Below, piece after piece: positions 17,273 to 26,553 of a stretch of DNA of 64,000 bases (position 1 is the stretch's first letter; every line of letters begins with the position of its first letter). The position numbers and the translations under genes are program-made. A model generated the notes under the pieces. It saw only the letters and a list, made by a program, of their open reading frames with translations, ran no database searches and was not told where the DNA came from. Source of the stretch: Bremerella sp. JC817 (lineage in GTDB: Bacteria > Planctomycetota > Planctomycetia > Pirellulales > Pirellulaceae); assembly GCF_040718835.1 (NCBI RefSeq), contig NZ_JBFEFG010000281.1, forward strand, positions 682,001-746,000, given 5' to 3'.

Positions 17273-18703
17273 ATGCGCTGTCTCGCTTTTTTGTTGTGTG
17301 CTTGCCTGCTCGCTGGGTTAACTTCGCCTGCTTCCGCTGCCGAGCGTTCGCCAAACTTCGTGTTCATTTTGGTCGATGACCTGGGCTGGACCGACCTGGG
17401 CTGCTTCGGCAGTTCGTTCTACGAAACCCCCAACGTCGACAAGCTGGCCAAGAGCGGAATTCGTTTTACCAACGCGTATGCTGCCTGCCAGGTCTGTAGC
17501 CCGACCCGAGCCAGCATCATGACCGGTCGTTATCCCACACGGACCGGCATTACCGACTACATCGGCGCCGCTCAGCCAGACAAATGGAACCGCAAGACTC
17601 CGCTGCTGCCAGCTCCTTACGAAACGAAACTCGCCCTCGACGAAGTCACCATCGCCGAAGCCTTAAAGCAGAAAGGTTACGCGACCTTCTTTGCCGGCAA
17701 GTGGCACCTCGGCTCGGAAGCGTTTTTCCCCGAGCACCAAGGCTTTGACGTCAACCAAGGGGGCATCGACCGCGGTGGCCCTTACGGCGGCAAGAAGTAT
17801 TTCTCGCCTTACGGCAATCCACGTTTGAAAGACGGCCCTGACGGCGAGCATCTGCCTGACCGACTGGCGACTGAAACGGTCAAATTCATGGAGGCTCATA
17901 AGGACGAGCCATTCCTGGCATACCTTTCTTTCTATTCAGTGCATACTCCGCTCATGTCGCGCGAAAACCTGAAGCAGAAGTACGAAGAGAAGAAGAAAAC
18001 GCTGAAGCATGGCGAGATCTGGGGGCAAGAGGGAGCCCGGAAGGTTCGCCTCGTGCAAGAACACGCCGTTTACGCTGGCATGGTCGAAGCGATGGATCAG
18101 GCCGTCGGCAAGGTGCTCGATGGCATCGACTCCCTTGGTCTCGCCGACAACACGGTCGTGATGTTCATGTCCGACAACGGTGGGCTTTCAACGTCAGAAG
18201 GTCACCCGACCAGCAACCTTCCGCTGCGAGGCGGCAAAGGCTGGATCTACGAAGGTGGGATCCGCGAACCGATGATCGTTCGTTGGCCTGGCGTGACGAA
18301 AGCTGGCAGTGTTTCCGAGCAGTACGTCAGCAGCGTCGACTTCTTCCCGACGATTCTAGAGATGGCCGGCGTCGAACTGCCGCAGCAAGTGACGCTCGAC
18401 GGGATGAGCTTTGCTCCGGTCCTGAAAGGACAAACGATCGATCGTGGGGCGATCTATTGGCACTACCCACACTACGGCAACCAGGGAGGTTCTCCGACGG
18501 CTGCCGTACGGGAAGGTGACTGGAAGCTGATTGAGTTCTACGAGGATGGCCACCTCGAGCTTTACAATCTGGCGGACGATCCTGGCGAGACCAATAATCT
18601 CGCCGAGAAGAAGCCAGAACTCGCATCCAAGATGCACGCTCAACTGAAAGCATGGCGTCAGGAAACCGGGGCCAAGATGCCGACCCCGCGTGCCGCCAAC
18701 TAG
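17273..18703 (+). CDS. Secreted sulfatase (formylglycine-dependent)
   Basis: A 476-residue protein with a signal peptide ending in ASA. ILVDDLGWTDLG is the N-terminal metal-site motif, and Cys75-Ser-Pro-Thr-Arg79 is the CxPxR signature whose cysteine is converted to formylglycine. Further family motifs are GKWHLG, SDNGG and the C-terminal DPGETNNLA. It hydrolyses sulfate esters, probably of polysaccharides, in the periplasm. Sulfatases are highly multiplied in marine planctomycetes. Its stop overlaps the stop of convergent mutS by 4 bases. Confidence 0.92.
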   Translation: MRCLAFLLCACLLAGLTSPASAAERSPNFVFILVDDLGWTDLGCFGSSFYETPNVDKLAKSGIRFTNAYAACQVCSPTRASIMTGRYPTRTGITDYIGAAQPDKWNRKTPLLPAPYETKLALDEVTIAEALKQKGYATFFAGKWHLGSEAFFPEHQGFDVNQGGIDRGGPYGGKKYFSPYGNPRLKDGPDGEHLPDRLATETVKFMEAHKDEPFLAYLSFYSVHTPLMSRENLKQKYEEKKKTLKHGEIWGQEGARKVRLVQEHAVYAGMVEAMDQAVGKVLDGIDSLGLADNTVVMFMSDNGGLSTSEGHPTSNLPLRGGKGWIYEGGIREPMIVRWPGVTKAGSVSEQYVSSVDFFPTILEMAGVELPQQVTLDGMSFAPVLKGQTIDRGAIYWHYPHYGNQGGSPTAAVREGDWKLIEFYEDGHLELYNLADDPGETNNLAEKKPELASKMHAQLKAWRQETGAKMPTPRAAN

Positions 18704-21300
18704 TCGCTCGCTTTCTTCAATTCCGCCTGCCACTGGATCAGCTTTTGAAAGGCGTCCAGTGGCGTCATCGTGCTGAGATCGGCAGTCCGAATTTCTTCGA
18801 CCACCGGCGGTTCGCTCGGACCAAAGAAAGTGAGCTGCAAGTCTGCTTTCGGATGGCGTTCTCGCTTCGGTCGAATTTTCGACTGGCCATCCAGGTCGAG
18901 ATGCTCTTGCTCAAGCTGGGCCAGAATCTGCTTGGCCCGCTCGTTGACGTCGTTGGGAATCCCGGCCAGGCGAGCAACATAAATCCCGTAACTCTTGTCG
19001 GCGGCACCACTGACGATCTTGTGCAGGAAGATGATCTTGTCGTCCCACTCTTTCACGGCCACGTTCAAGTTCATCACGTGATCGAGCGACTGCGAAAGGT
19101 CTGCCAGTTCATGATAGTGGGTCGCGAACAATGTGCGGCAACCGATGCGGTCGTGAATGTATTCCACGATCGACCATGCCAGCGAGACGCCGTCGTAGGT
19201 GCTCGTCCCACGCCCGATCTCGTCCAGAATCACGAGACTACGGTCGGTCGCCGTGTTCAAGATGCGTGCCGTCTCGGTCATTTCGACCATGAAGGTACTT
19301 TGACCACGTGACAACTCGTCGCTCGCCCCCACGCGGGCAAACACGCGATCGACCACGCCTATCCGAGCTTCCTTCGCCGGCACAAAGCTGCCGAGCTGAG
19401 CCATGATCGCGATCAGGCCGACCTGGCGAATGTAAGTACTTTTACCGGCCATGTTCGGACCGGTGATGATCGCCACGAAGTCGTCAATCTCGCCGCCGAG
19501 CATGGTATCGTTCGGGATGAACGTGCCGGCTTCCTCGGTCACATCGAGCACTGGATGCCGGCCATCGACGATCGCCAGTTCTTTGCCGTCGTCCATCTTC
19601 GGGCGGCAATAGTTACGATCGCGAGCGAGGTTCCCCAGCGAGACCAACGCGTCGAGCTGAGCCAAAGCCAGCGCTGTCAAACGAAGTCGATCGGCGGCGG
19701 CTTGCACCAGGTCGCGTAGTTCCGAGAACAGATCGTACTCGAGGGTCTTCGCCTTCTCGTCGGCGCTCAGAACCTTCTCTTCGTACTCTTTCAGCTCCGG
19801 CGTGATGTATCGCTCGGCGTTTTTCAGCGTCTGCTTCCGGTGGAAGTAGGTCGGAACTTTATCTTTGTGCGTGTTCGTGATTTCGATGTAGTAGCCGAAC
19901 ACCTTGTTGAAGCCAACCTTCATGTTGGCGATGCCCGACTTCTTGCTCTCTTCGGCCTGATAGTTGGCGATCCACTGCTTGCCGCCCGCTGCCAAACCAC
20001 GCAGCTCGTCGAGTCGTTCGTTGTAGCCATCTTGAATGTAGCCACCGTCGGCGGTGGTCAGTGGGCAATCTTCGACCAGGGCCGCGGCCAACTTGTCGTG
20101 AACCTCGGGGCAAAGATCGATCTGCGCTTCGATCTCCCCCAGCAGCTTGCTCTTGCGGGAAGTCACCTTCGCTTTGATCCGCGGCAACTTGCCGAGCGTT
20201 CGCCCGACGAAGTTCAAATCGCGAGGACTGGCTCGACCGGTCGTCACGCGGGTCAGCAGTCGCTGAAGGTCGTAGACGCCTGCCAACGCTTCGCCGAGTG
20301 CTTCAGAAAGTGGGAGATCGTTTTTCAGTTCTTCGACTGAATCGTGCCGTTCGCAAATCTGCTGAACGTCGGCAAGCGGACTGGCCAGCCAATCCGCCAT
20401 CAAACGGCTGCCCATCGGAGTCCGACAGCGGTCGAGCACCGAAATGAGCGTTCCTTCGCGGCGCTGATCGCGAATGGTCCGCGTCAGTTCGAGCGAACGT
20501 CGCGTCGACTCGTCAATTTCAACCGCGTTCGCATTGCGGTAGGCAACCAGCGACTGCAGGTGTTCAAGCGAACCTCGCTGCGTCTCTTGCAGATAATCGA
20601 GAATTGCCCCTGCGGCTCGAATGGCCGGGCGGTCGGTGTCGTCGAAGCCGAAGCCATCGAGGCTTTTCACCTCGAAGTGCTTGGTCAATTTCTCTTCGGC
20701 CGACTTGCCTCCGAAGGCCCACGCAGGTCGGCGCGTTTGCAAGAACTGTCCGTTGAAGTGCTTCGGCAGTTCGTCGGTACCTTCGGAAAGGAGACATTCT
20801 GAAGGTGCGATCCGCGCGAGCTCGTCGGCGAGGCGCCCAGCCGCGAAAACGCCTGCCATGAATCGTCCGGTCGAAAGCTCGATCCAACTGATACCGGCTT
20901 CGTTACCTTCGCAGACGACAGCGGCGAGGTAGTTGCTTTCTTTCGGGCTCAGCAGCGAGTCGTCGGTCAGTGTGCCTGGCGAGAGGATTCGCGTGATCTC
21001 GCGTTTGACGATCCCCTTGGCCTGCTTCGGATCTTCGACCTGATCGCAGATACCAACGCGGTACCCTTGCTGGATCAACTTGGCGAGATAGGAGTCCAAC
21101 TGATGGTGAGGGAAGCCAGCCATCGGCGTGGCGTTTTCCCCTTTGTCGCGACTGGTGAGGGTCATCCCCAGCACACGGGAAGCGGTGATCGCGTCGTCGT
21201 TGAACAACTCGTAGAAGTCACCCATGCGAAACAGCAGGATCGCGTCGCCACAAGCATTTTTTGCTTCGTGGTACTGCTGCATCATTGGGGTCATCGCCAT
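18700..21300 (-). CDS. mutS: DNA mismatch repair protein MutS
   Basis: An 866-residue protein of normal MutS length. The N-terminal mismatch-recognition domain has MGDFYELF, including the Phe-x-Glu pair. The ATPase domain has the Walker A GPNMAGKSTY, then DEIGRGTSTYDG and FATHYHEL. It binds base mismatches and recruits repair factors. The start at 21300 is preceded by no strong ribosome site; a second Met two codons later is equally possible. No mutL in this window. Confidence 0.97.
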   Translation of the reverse strand: MAMTPMMQQYHEAKNACGDAILLFRMGDFYELFNDDAITASRVLGMTLTSRDKGENATPMAGFPHHQLDSYLAKLIQQGYRVGICDQVEDPKQAKGIVKREITRILSPGTLTDDSLLSPKESNYLAAVVCEGNEAGISWIELSTGRFMAGVFAAGRLADELARIAPSECLLSEGTDELPKHFNGQFLQTRRPAWAFGGKSAEEKLTKHFEVKSLDGFGFDDTDRPAIRAAGAILDYLQETQRGSLEHLQSLVAYRNANAVEIDESTRRSLELTRTIRDQRREGTLISVLDRCRTPMGSRLMADWLASPLADVQQICERHDSVEELKNDLPLSEALGEALAGVYDLQRLLTRVTTGRASPRDLNFVGRTLGKLPRIKAKVTSRKSKLLGEIEAQIDLCPEVHDKLAAALVEDCPLTTADGGYIQDGYNERLDELRGLAAGGKQWIANYQAEESKKSGIANMKVGFNKVFGYYIEITNTHKDKVPTYFHRKQTLKNAERYITPELKEYEEKVLSADEKAKTLEYDLFSELRDLVQAAADRLRLTALALAQLDALVSLGNLARDRNYCRPKMDDGKELAIVDGRHPVLDVTEEAGTFIPNDTMLGGEIDDFVAIITGPNMAGKSTYIRQVGLIAIMAQLGSFVPAKEARIGVVDRVFARVGASDELSRGQSTFMVEMTETARILNTATDRSLVILDEIGRGTSTYDGVSLAWSIVEYIHDRIGCRTLFATHYHELADLSQSLDHVMNLNVAVKEWDDKIIFLHKIVSGAADKSYGIYVARLAGIPNDVNERAKQILAQLEQEHLDLDGQSKIRPKRERHPKADLQLTFFGPSEPPVVEEIRTADLSTMTPLDAFQKLIQWQAELKKASD

Positions 21301-21640
21301 GGTTCCACCCTATCGTTTGCGGCTCAAATCGTCTCGGCCGTGGAAAGATCAACTCATCTATCGGAAGGCGGGCCAGGCAGGGACAACCTTCCACAAAATT
21401 AACATAACAGGCTTCCGCCATGCGCTGCAGGTGGGCAGTGCGACGAGATCGATCGGCTGATTGTGAAGAATTGATAATCCTTCACCAATTTCACTCGTTT
21501 CCCTCGAACAGGAACCGCGAACCACTCGTTTGGCTAATGGTGCCATCTATACTCACACGCTGCATGGCGGCGACATATCCGCAGGGAAAAGCCCCACGGA
21601 TTGGCGATATTCCACCGATAGGGAGCCGGAGAGGCAAGCA
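21301..21640. other. Divergent intergenic region (mutS / zinc-ribbon gene)
   Basis: About 340 bases without a convincing gene. It should carry both promoters, but no clear boxes or repeats were found. Confidence 0.3.
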
Positions 21641-22258
21641 ATGCCGGACGACCTGATTCGCTTCAAATGCAAGAAGTGCAAAAACACGATCAAAGCCAAA
21701 CCGAAATACGCCGGCAAGAAAATCGCTTGCCCTGGCTGCGAGGCGCCGATCCGTGTGCCTTCTCCAGAGACCACCACCGAAAAGCCGTCGGAAAAGAAAC
21801 CCAAGAAGGAACGGGGCAACTCGACGGTGATCTTGCGAAACGCGCCTTCCGCGACCGAAAGCCAAAAGCGGGAAGCGACGAAGTTGGGGATTCAGTTCAA
21901 CGATTCGATCACGGCTCGCGAACTTTCCGAGCTGATCGAGTGGGAAAAGAAGAACCGGGCCAAACGAATCAAACAGGCTCAGAACAAGCTCGAAGCAATG
22001 CTTGCCGAGCTGACGCCGATGGAATTCATGGAAGAGATGCTCGTGCGGCGAAAAACGGGCGTGCTGGTCCTGATCGATTCGGACGAATTTGTCGGTGATG
22101 TCGAAAACCTGGCTCAATGCTCGGCCAAGATTCTCGCGACCGACGATCTGCCCCCCGGCAGCTTACCGGCACTGTTGCAGCACGCCTTGGCTCAACTGCA
22201 TGCGGGCGAAGAAGTACCGCATACGCGGCAGCAGTACAATCTGGAAGACGACGACTAG
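21641..22258 (+). CDS. Zinc-ribbon protein with coiled linker, function unknown
   Basis: A 205-residue protein started at 21641, which has GGAGAGG 8 bases upstream. Two knuckles, FKCKKC and ACPGC, form an N-terminal zinc ribbon (about 7-35). A Lys/Glu/Pro-rich linker follows, then a predicted helical segment (about 75-135) and a small alpha/beta C-terminal part. Many planctomycete proteins start with such a ribbon. It is cytoplasmic, as no signal or membrane segment is present. Role unknown; DNA, RNA or protein binding is possible. Confidence 0.7.
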   Translation: MPDDLIRFKCKKCKNTIKAKPKYAGKKIACPGCEAPIRVPSPETTTEKPSEKKPKKERGNSTVILRNAPSATESQKREATKLGIQFNDSITARELSELIEWEKKNRAKRIKQAQNKLEAMLAELTPMEFMEEMLVRRKTGVLVLIDSDEFVGDVENLAQCSAKILATDDLPPGSLPALLQHALAQLHAGEEVPHTRQQYNLEDDD

Positions 22259-22285
22259 CCGCAGAGCGAACGATTGCTCTGCGGC
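22258..22285 (+). terminator. Hairpin without T tract between convergent genes
   Basis: GCCGCAGAGC (22258-22267) pairs perfectly with GCTCTGCGGC (22276-22285) over an 8-base loop; it begins at the stop codon of the zinc-ribbon gene. No run of T follows, so termination is likely but not certain. Confidence 0.5.
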
Positions 22286-22313
22286 GTCGTGTGATTCTGG
22301 AACCGGAAGATGC

Positions 22314-22571
22314 TTAGTCTTTGGAGACCATCCGGTTGTAGAGTTCGGCCATCAGTTCGCTGACTTTGACCGCCATTTCGTACGCTTCCGCATCTAGCAA
22401 AATGGCCGGGTGGCTGGAGATATGCTCGCTCCAGGTCGCCTCGGACATGTAGATCCGGTCGACAGCTTCGTGATTCCCGAAACTTTCGGGACCGTACTGC
22501 TCGGTCAACTCTTCCATCGAGATCGAGTTTTCTTCGCAGGCGGCACTCAACAATTCTTCGCGTTCGTCCAT
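22314..22571 (-). CDS. Small acidic hypothetical protein
   Basis: An 85-residue, acidic protein with no signal peptide or membrane segment. It reads as mostly helical (EELLSAACEENSISMEEL, VKVSELMAELYNRMV) and has a balanced composition, unlike the shadow frames around it. No family is recognised. It converges with the zinc-ribbon gene and lies just downstream of tRNA-Val on the same strand. Confidence 0.55.
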   Translation of the reverse strand: MDEREELLSAACEENSISMEELTEQYGPESFGNHEAVDRIYMSEATWSEHISSHPAILLDAEAYEMAVKVSELMAELYNRMVSKD

Positions 22572-22646
22572 GTTCGAATATCCTTACTCACACAAACAGC
22601 GCATAGAAAGACCCGTAACTCACTAAGAACTACGGGTTTAGAAAAG

Positions 22647-22720
22647 TGGGCGATGAGGGGCTCGAACCCCCGACATCTTGCTTGTAAGGCAAGCGCTCTA
22701 GCCAACTGAGCTAATCGCCC
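22647..22720 (-). tRNA. tRNA-Val (anticodon TAC)
   Basis: On the minus strand the 7-bp acceptor GGGCGAT pairs with ATCGCCC. The D arm reads AGCTCAGTTGGCTAGAGC and the anticodon stem CTTGC/GCAAG encloses the loop CTTACAA, giving anticodon TAC. The T arm is GGGGGTTCGAGCCCC. The discriminator is A and the CCA end is not encoded. It reads GUA valine codons. Confidence 0.93.
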
Positions 22721-22800
22721 GGGAATCCCACAATTTAACAATCGGCCATTCGATGCGTCAACATGGCCCCGAAGTTGTTGGATTAAAGCGATTTGAAGGG

Positions 22801-22826
22801 CCAATCGGGGTAATTCCCGATATTGG
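22801..22826. repeat. Inverted repeat upstream of tRNA-Val
   Basis: ATCGGG (22804-22809) pairs with CCCGAT (22816-22821) around a 6-base loop, with partial extension to CCAAT/ATTGG. It lies between tRNA-Val and a divergent membrane-protein gene. Possible regulatory hairpin; no proof. Confidence 0.3.
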
Positions 22827-22964
22827 GGAGATGGGGGTCGAACGCTCCCAGTCGCTGTCGAATGTGATGAAACTGGTCGGATGCCACGGCCATCTCTTTG
22901 CGTTTGAGCCGACTATATAGAGTAATTAGCCTTCCCAAGCGACCTCGCCGTATGGATTCTCGCC

Positions 22965-23882
22965 TTGATACTGCTGCGGATCATCACCCTTTCGATTCAC
23001 CTGCTGCTGATGAATCTGGCTTCGGTCGGACCTCTTCTGGCGGTCTGGCTCGACGTACGAGCGACACGTCGACAAAGTCCTGAGATTTCAAAAATTGGCC
23101 AGAAAATCGGCTGGTGGTCGGTGGCCGCCCTGATCGTGGGGATCCTCGTCGGCCTGATTCAGGGCCTTTTGATCTGGATGGAAGGGAATCCGCAGTACTT
23201 CGAGGCCCTCGATGGCCTTTGGGCGTCGAAGGTAACGTTCGGCTTCTGGGAGATCGGATTCTCGCTGATCTGCACCGGCGGGTACCTGGCCTGGTGGAAA
23301 TATGGATCGCGAGCCGCACTTTGGCAGCGGTTGCTGTCCCGGTTTCTGGCGATCTTGTCGGCGACGAACCTGCTGTATCACTTTCCGACGCTGTTCACGA
23401 TTCTGGGGCTGATTGCCCGAGGTGAGGTCTCGGTCGACGCTCCGGTCGACTCGGGCGAATTCCGCACGCTGCTGATTCAAGGCGAAGTGATCTGGTTCAC
23501 GCTTCACTTCTGGTTCGCTTCGTTCGCCGTCAGCGGCATGGTAGCCGGCATGATCGCTCTGGCCAAATTGCCCGAAGATCAACGGGAAGGCACCGCCGGC
23601 GCGGCGTTCACAATCGCTTTGATTGCTACGCTACTCCAGATTCCTGTCGGATTTGTACTAACTACCACCTTGAATTCCACTCAGCAATCGCGTTTGATGG
23701 GCGAAGACCCCGTGTGTACCGCCATGTTCGCCGTGAGCTTGTTTCTGGCTCTCTGGCTGATGCATCTGCTGGCGAGCCTCGCCTTTTTCGACCGCAGCTG
23801 GCGGAAGGTGTACATGGCGTCGGCCACCCTGGGCGGAACGATTTTGTTGATGACAGCCACCATGCTGCTTAGCCGCGGTTAA
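22965..23882 (+). CDS. Polytopic membrane protein of unknown function
   Basis: A 305-residue protein with a TTG start; no in-frame ATG lies upstream in the open frame. Seven to eight hydrophobic segments are visible (about 5-27, 50-72, 88-108, 122-150, 170-198, 212-235, 245-268, 275-300). Conserved-looking His residues occur in membrane segments (SIHLLLM, LYHFPT, LHFWF), which may ligate heme. The layout is loosely like the membrane subunit at 48434-49540, so a respiratory role is possible but not shown. It stands alone between tRNA-Val and an aldose epimerase. Confidence 0.6.
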   Translation: MILLRIITLSIHLLLMNLASVGPLLAVWLDVRATRRQSPEISKIGQKIGWWSVAALIVGILVGLIQGLLIWMEGNPQYFEALDGLWASKVTFGFWEIGFSLICTGGYLAWWKYGSRAALWQRLLSRFLAILSATNLLYHFPTLFTILGLIARGEVSVDAPVDSGEFRTLLIQGEVIWFTLHFWFASFAVSGMVAGMIALAKLPEDQREGTAGAAFTIALIATLLQIPVGFVLTTTLNSTQQSRLMGEDPVCTAMFAVSLFLALWLMHLLASLAFFDRSWRKVYMASATLGGTILLMTATMLLSRG

Positions 23883-23949
23883 AGTCGGCTTCTGAATCGT
23901 TTCCCCGTACCAACCAGTACATCTCCCATTCATCACGAAGTAGTTTCCC

Positions 23950-24888
23950 ATGGGTTTGGAAGTCGTTGAGATCCGCGACGAAGCCACCGGCTCGTTCGCC
24001 AAGATTGCCCCCGGATTTGGATTCAACTGTTTTCAGTTCGTCGCCAACGTCGACGGACAGGAAGTTGATGTCCTATGGAAGACAGAAGACTTCGAGAACG
24101 GCACCGCTCGACCTTCCAGCAGCGGGATTCCGATCTTGTTCCCCTTCCCTGGCCGACTGAAGGGAACGAAGCTGATCTGGGAAGATCGCGAGTTTCAGCT
24201 TCCTGAAGGGGATGGCCGCGGCAATGCGATCCATGGTTTCGTGCTCCGCCGTGCATGGCGCGTGCTGGAAAAGACCGAATCGAAAGTGACCGCCGAGTTC
24301 CAGGCCTCGAAAGACGATGCCACCCTGCTGGAACAATGGCCGACCGACTTTAAGATTCAGGCCACCTACGAGATTTCAGGCGCGACCCTGACCGGCACCT
24401 ACCGGATCGAAAACCCTTCCAGCAAGCCGATGCCATTCGGTTTGGGGACGCACCCTTACTTCAACGTGCCCGTCGGCGGCGAATCGGCCGATGCATGCGA
24501 GATCGTCGTGCCGTTTACGTTTGCCTGGGAATTCAAAGACCAGCTTGCCAGCGGCAACCAGTTCAACCGCGACAGCGATCCTTTCAAGCCAATGCTGTTC
24601 AAAGACACGCAGTACGACAACGGTTTTGGTGGACTGGAATGTGAAGATGGTCTGTGCACGACCTCGATCCACGATCCTGCCTCTGGCCGAACGATCGTGC
24701 AGCAGTTCGACGATCAGTTTGACTCGGTCGTGCTGTACAACCCAGGCCACCGCGAGGCCTTCTGCATCGAACCTTACACCTGCATTCCAGATGCCTTCCA
24801 ACTCCGCCGCCAGGGATACGATGGTGGCTTGCGAGTGCTGGCCAGCGGCGATGTCTTCGAGACCGCCATCCGAATCAAAGTGCAATAA
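23950..24888 (+). CDS. Aldose 1-epimerase family protein
   Basis: A 312-residue cytoplasmic protein of the galactose-mutarotase fold. GIPILFPFPGR, AIHGFV and LGTHPYF carry the conserved His residues (of the HGF and HPYF motifs), and EPYTCIPDAF carries the C-terminal Glu of the active site. It interconverts anomers of a hexose or hexose phosphate. It is followed at once by a shared terminator and the convergent cytochrome gene. Confidence 0.85.
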   Translation: MGLEVVEIRDEATGSFAKIAPGFGFNCFQFVANVDGQEVDVLWKTEDFENGTARPSSSGIPILFPFPGRLKGTKLIWEDREFQLPEGDGRGNAIHGFVLRRAWRVLEKTESKVTAEFQASKDDATLLEQWPTDFKIQATYEISGATLTGTYRIENPSSKPMPFGLGTHPYFNVPVGGESADACEIVVPFTFAWEFKDQLASGNQFNRDSDPFKPMLFKDTQYDNGFGGLECEDGLCTTSIHDPASGRTIVQQFDDQFDSVVLYNPGHREAFCIEPYTCIPDAFQLRRQGYDGGLRVLASGDVFETAIRIKVQ

Positions 24889-24922
24889 GCTCGCCGGTTT
24901 AACCCAACCGCGCATGAAAAAA

Positions 24923-24951
24923 GCCTTGCTCTATGGAGCAAGGCTTTTTTT
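24923..24951 (+). terminator. Bidirectional terminator
   Basis: GCCTTGCTC (24923-24931) and GAGCAAGGC (24936-24944) form a perfect stem with a 4-base loop; a T run follows and an A run precedes, so it can stop both the epimerase and the convergent cytochrome transcript. Confidence 0.88.
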
Positions 24952-24976
24952 GATTCTTGCCGAATCGAAGGAGCGA

Positions 24977-25396
24977 CTAACCTTCGGTGTCGGTGCCTTC
25001 AGCAGCAGGCAGCTTGCCGGCTTTGATCTTTTCGCCGAACGTTTCGCCCGACTTCGACTTGGTCATTTCGACCTTTTCCAAAGCGGCGAACAGTTCTTCT
25101 TGAACCTTTTCTGGTTCTTCCTTACGACGCGAAGCACTGTAATCGGCCTTGTCCAGCAGCTCGCCCAGGGCAACGCCGTATTCGTTACGAACCTTCTTGC
25201 TCTTGGCACCGTGGCAAAGGGCGCACTTGGCTTCCTTCACGGAAGCGGCGAGTTCTTTTTCAGCGTCGGTCTTAGGATCCGCCAGGTTGTACTTTTCTAC
25301 AAAAGCATCGGCGAAAGGCTTAATGGCGTAGGCAGACTGAGCGTAAAACGAGGAGGCAGCCACAACGGCCACCAGACACAACGCGATCTTCTTCAT
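24977..25396 (-). CDS. Small periplasmic c-type cytochrome
   Basis: A 139-residue protein with a signal peptide ending in AYA and one heme-c motif, Cys58-Ala-Leu-Cys61-His62. No clear distal Met ligand context is seen, but Met111 (KVEMTKSK) is a candidate. The rest is charged and helical. GGAGAG lies 8 bases before the ATG. It may be an electron carrier or a sensor heme protein. Confidence 0.75.
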   Translation of the reverse strand: MKKIALCLVAVVAASSFYAQSAYAIKPFADAFVEKYNLADPKTDAEKELAASVKEAKCALCHGAKSKKVRNEYGVALGELLDKADYSASRRKEEPEKVQEELFAALEKVEMTKSKSGETFGEKIKAGKLPAAEGTDTEG

Positions 25397-25645
25397 TAAT
25401 TATCTCTCCAAGCAAAGTATTCCCGCCGAGGAATCCGTGGGATTTCAAACCGTCGCAGGTGGGATGGTCGACGGCGGGAGGGTGTAACATGTAGACCCTA
25501 AAGCTACTCTTCTAGTTAAGCTCGCCACTATTACGGTGTCAAGCAAGCGAGCGGATGAATGGAACAAACGGCACCATTCCAGGAATTTCGTCGCCAATTC
25601 TTCTTAAATTACCGACGATTTTTACGTCTCTTCTATGATAACGGT

Positions 25646-25659
25646 TCGCGATATCGCGA
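25646..25659. promoter_or_regulatory. Perfect 14-bp palindrome
   Basis: TCGCGATATCGCGA is fully self-complementary. It lies in the 296-base gap between the cytochrome gene and the end of the transporter operon, about 250 bases upstream of the cytochrome start. It may be an operator, or merely chance in GC-rich DNA. The rest of the gap (25397-25692) shows nothing else. Confidence 0.3.
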
Positions 25660-25692
25660 GAAAACGTCCCACGATGCCAGCAACATCCGCCC

Positions 25693-26553
25693 CTAGAAGC
25701 TACGGCTACGGCGGCTGAAAAATTCCCGCAGACCGTCGCCAAACAGGTTGAAACCGAGGATCGTCAGCGAAATTGCAATCCCCGGAGCGAGTGCCGGCCA
25801 GATGGTCGCGTGCAAATACTCCTTCGCTTCGACCAGCATCGCCCCCCACTCGGCGTGGGACGGATCGCCTGCGATTCCGAGGAACGACAGCCCAGCGACT
25901 TCCAGAATGGCATGCCCCAGCCCTAGCGTTGCCAGCACCCAGATCGTTCCGCTGACCGCTGGCAGAAAAACGAAGATTACCAGGTACGAAGGCTTCGCTC
26001 CGGCGGCGATGGCGGCTTCGACGTAAGCGGCATGTTTCAAGGAAAGCATTTCGGCCCGAACCTGGCGGACGAAGACCGGTACGTTAATCAGTGCGACCGC
26101 CAGAATCACCGCCGGCCAACCAGGCCGGAGCGCGGCAATCACCAGAAACGCGATCAGCAGGCTCGGAAACGAAAGCCAGATATCGATCAGTCGCATTACG
26201 AACATATCGGTTCGGCCCCCTCGATATCCAGCCAGCATCCCCAGTCCGACGCCAACCACCACAGCGCAGCTGATCGAGGCGATACTGGCGACCAGAGACA
26301 ACCGCGAGCCATAGATGACACGGGTCAGCACATCTTTTTCGTTGGAGTCGGTCCCTAACCAATGGGCGGCACTCGGAGGTTCGTTCTGTCCGAAGCGTTC
26401 ATCCGGCGAATAAGGAGCGATCACGCTGGCGAACAACGCGGTGAAGGCAAACGCAAAGATCAACGCGCCGCCAATCCATAGCCCCGGTACCTTGGTAAGG
26501 CGAGACTTGATCGACGAAACAGGACGAGCCGGGTCCAGACTTACCGTACTCAA
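25693..26553 (-). CDS. ABC transporter permease, DppC/OppC type
   Basis: A 286-residue inner-membrane permease. The TTG start at 26553 overlaps the TGA of the upstream permease gene and has GGGAG 6 bases before it; the longer in-frame version would read deep into that gene. The sequence shows the N-terminal OppC-type segment (HWLGTDSNEKDV), the ATPase-contacting loop EAAIAAGA and six membrane spans. It pairs with the DppB-type permease and the binding protein just upstream. It imports peptides, nickel complexes or related solutes. Confidence 0.88.
   Translation of the reverse strand: MSTVSLDPARPVSSIKSRLTKVPGLWIGGALIFAFAFTALFASVIAPYSPDERFGQNEPPSAAHWLGTDSNEKDVLTRVIYGSRLSLVASIASISCAVVVGVGLGMLAGYRGGRTDMFVMRLIDIWLSFPSLLIAFLVIAALRPGWPAVILAVALINVPVFVRQVRAEMLSLKHAAYVEAAIAAGAKPSYLVIFVFLPAVSGTIWVLATLGLGHAILEVAGLSFLGIAGDPSHAEWGAMLVEAKEYLHATIWPALAPGIAISLTILGFNLFGDGLREFFSRRSRSF

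Noticed and set aside
22547..22804. 85-codon minus-strand frame over tRNA-Val
   Set aside because: It spans the whole tRNA gene and its sequence is the tRNA read as codons.
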